Source: JAVBQU01 sp031548675 (lineage in GTDB: Bacteria; Bacteroidota; Bacteroidia; Bacteroidales; P3). From it: 5,462 bases of DNA. Below the pieces are notes generated by a model, which was given only the letters and a program-made list of their open reading frames with translations, was not told where the DNA came from and did not search any database. The translations under genes were made by a program, and so were the position numbers. Positions 5,402 through 5,462 of the stretch are shown piece after piece (within the stretch, counting starts at the first letter, position 1; each line of letters opens with the position of its first letter). The stretch lies in contig JAVBQU010000060.1 of NCBI GenBank assembly GCA_031548675.1, positions 1 through 5,462 of the forward strand, read 5' to 3'.

Positions 5402-5462
5402 GGGAAAGCAGTTATAGATTTAACATTTACAGCAGTGACATGTATTTTTTCTTTTGAAAAAC

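Overview
The window looks like ordinary chromosomal DNA from a member of the Bacteroidota, most likely a Bacteroidales-type organism. It is AT-rich, the genes lack clear Shine-Dalgarno sequences, and three upstream regions carry the Bacteroidota -7 promoter element TAnnTTTG (521-528, 1271-1278, 2916-2923). Gene content fits too: an HtrA-type protease tail, an AlkD-like protein, a GT9 glycosyltransferase, a short TsaC/YwlC protein and a LysM plus type-1 periplasmic-binding-fold protein. The assignment comes from these traits, not from a database match.

Layout. All genes read rightward. 1-213 is the C-terminal end of a probable Do/HtrA serine protease (PDZ domain), followed by a good intrinsic terminator (231-279). 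The 344-base gap 214-557 holds that terminator, a structured stretch that may be a dispersed intergenic repeat (about 331-410), and a well-formed promoter (499-528) for the next gene. 558-1244 encodes an AlkD-family DNA glycosylase-like protein. After 52 bases, with a -7 element and an inverted repeat against the start codon, comes a GT9 heptosyltransferase-like gene (1297-2292). Only 14 bases later lies the threonylcarbamoyl-AMP synthase gene (2307-2870), so these two are probably cotranscribed. A 74-base gap with another -7 element leads to a 552-residue exported protein with two LysM domains and a type-1 periplasmic-binding-like domain (2945-4603). After a 72-base AT-rich gap with nested inverted repeats comes a 230-residue membrane-anchored protein I do not recognise (4676-5368), then a strong 12-bp hairpin (5370-5401) and 61 bases with no gene visible.

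How the genes work together. They do not form one pathway. Three concern the envelope: protein quality control (HtrA), surface glycan assembly (GT9) and a peptidoglycan-binding periplasmic protein (LysM). Two are housekeeping: DNA alkylation repair and tRNA t6A synthesis. The membrane-anchored protein at the end is more AT-rich than the others and is the most accessory-looking gene. I see no CRISPR array, transposase, integrase, tRNA, rRNA or defence cassette. No convincing new multi-gene system is visible; the points worth a second look are the structured intergenic stretch, inverted repeats placed at promoters, the LysM/binding-fold fusion and the unrecognised terminal gene.
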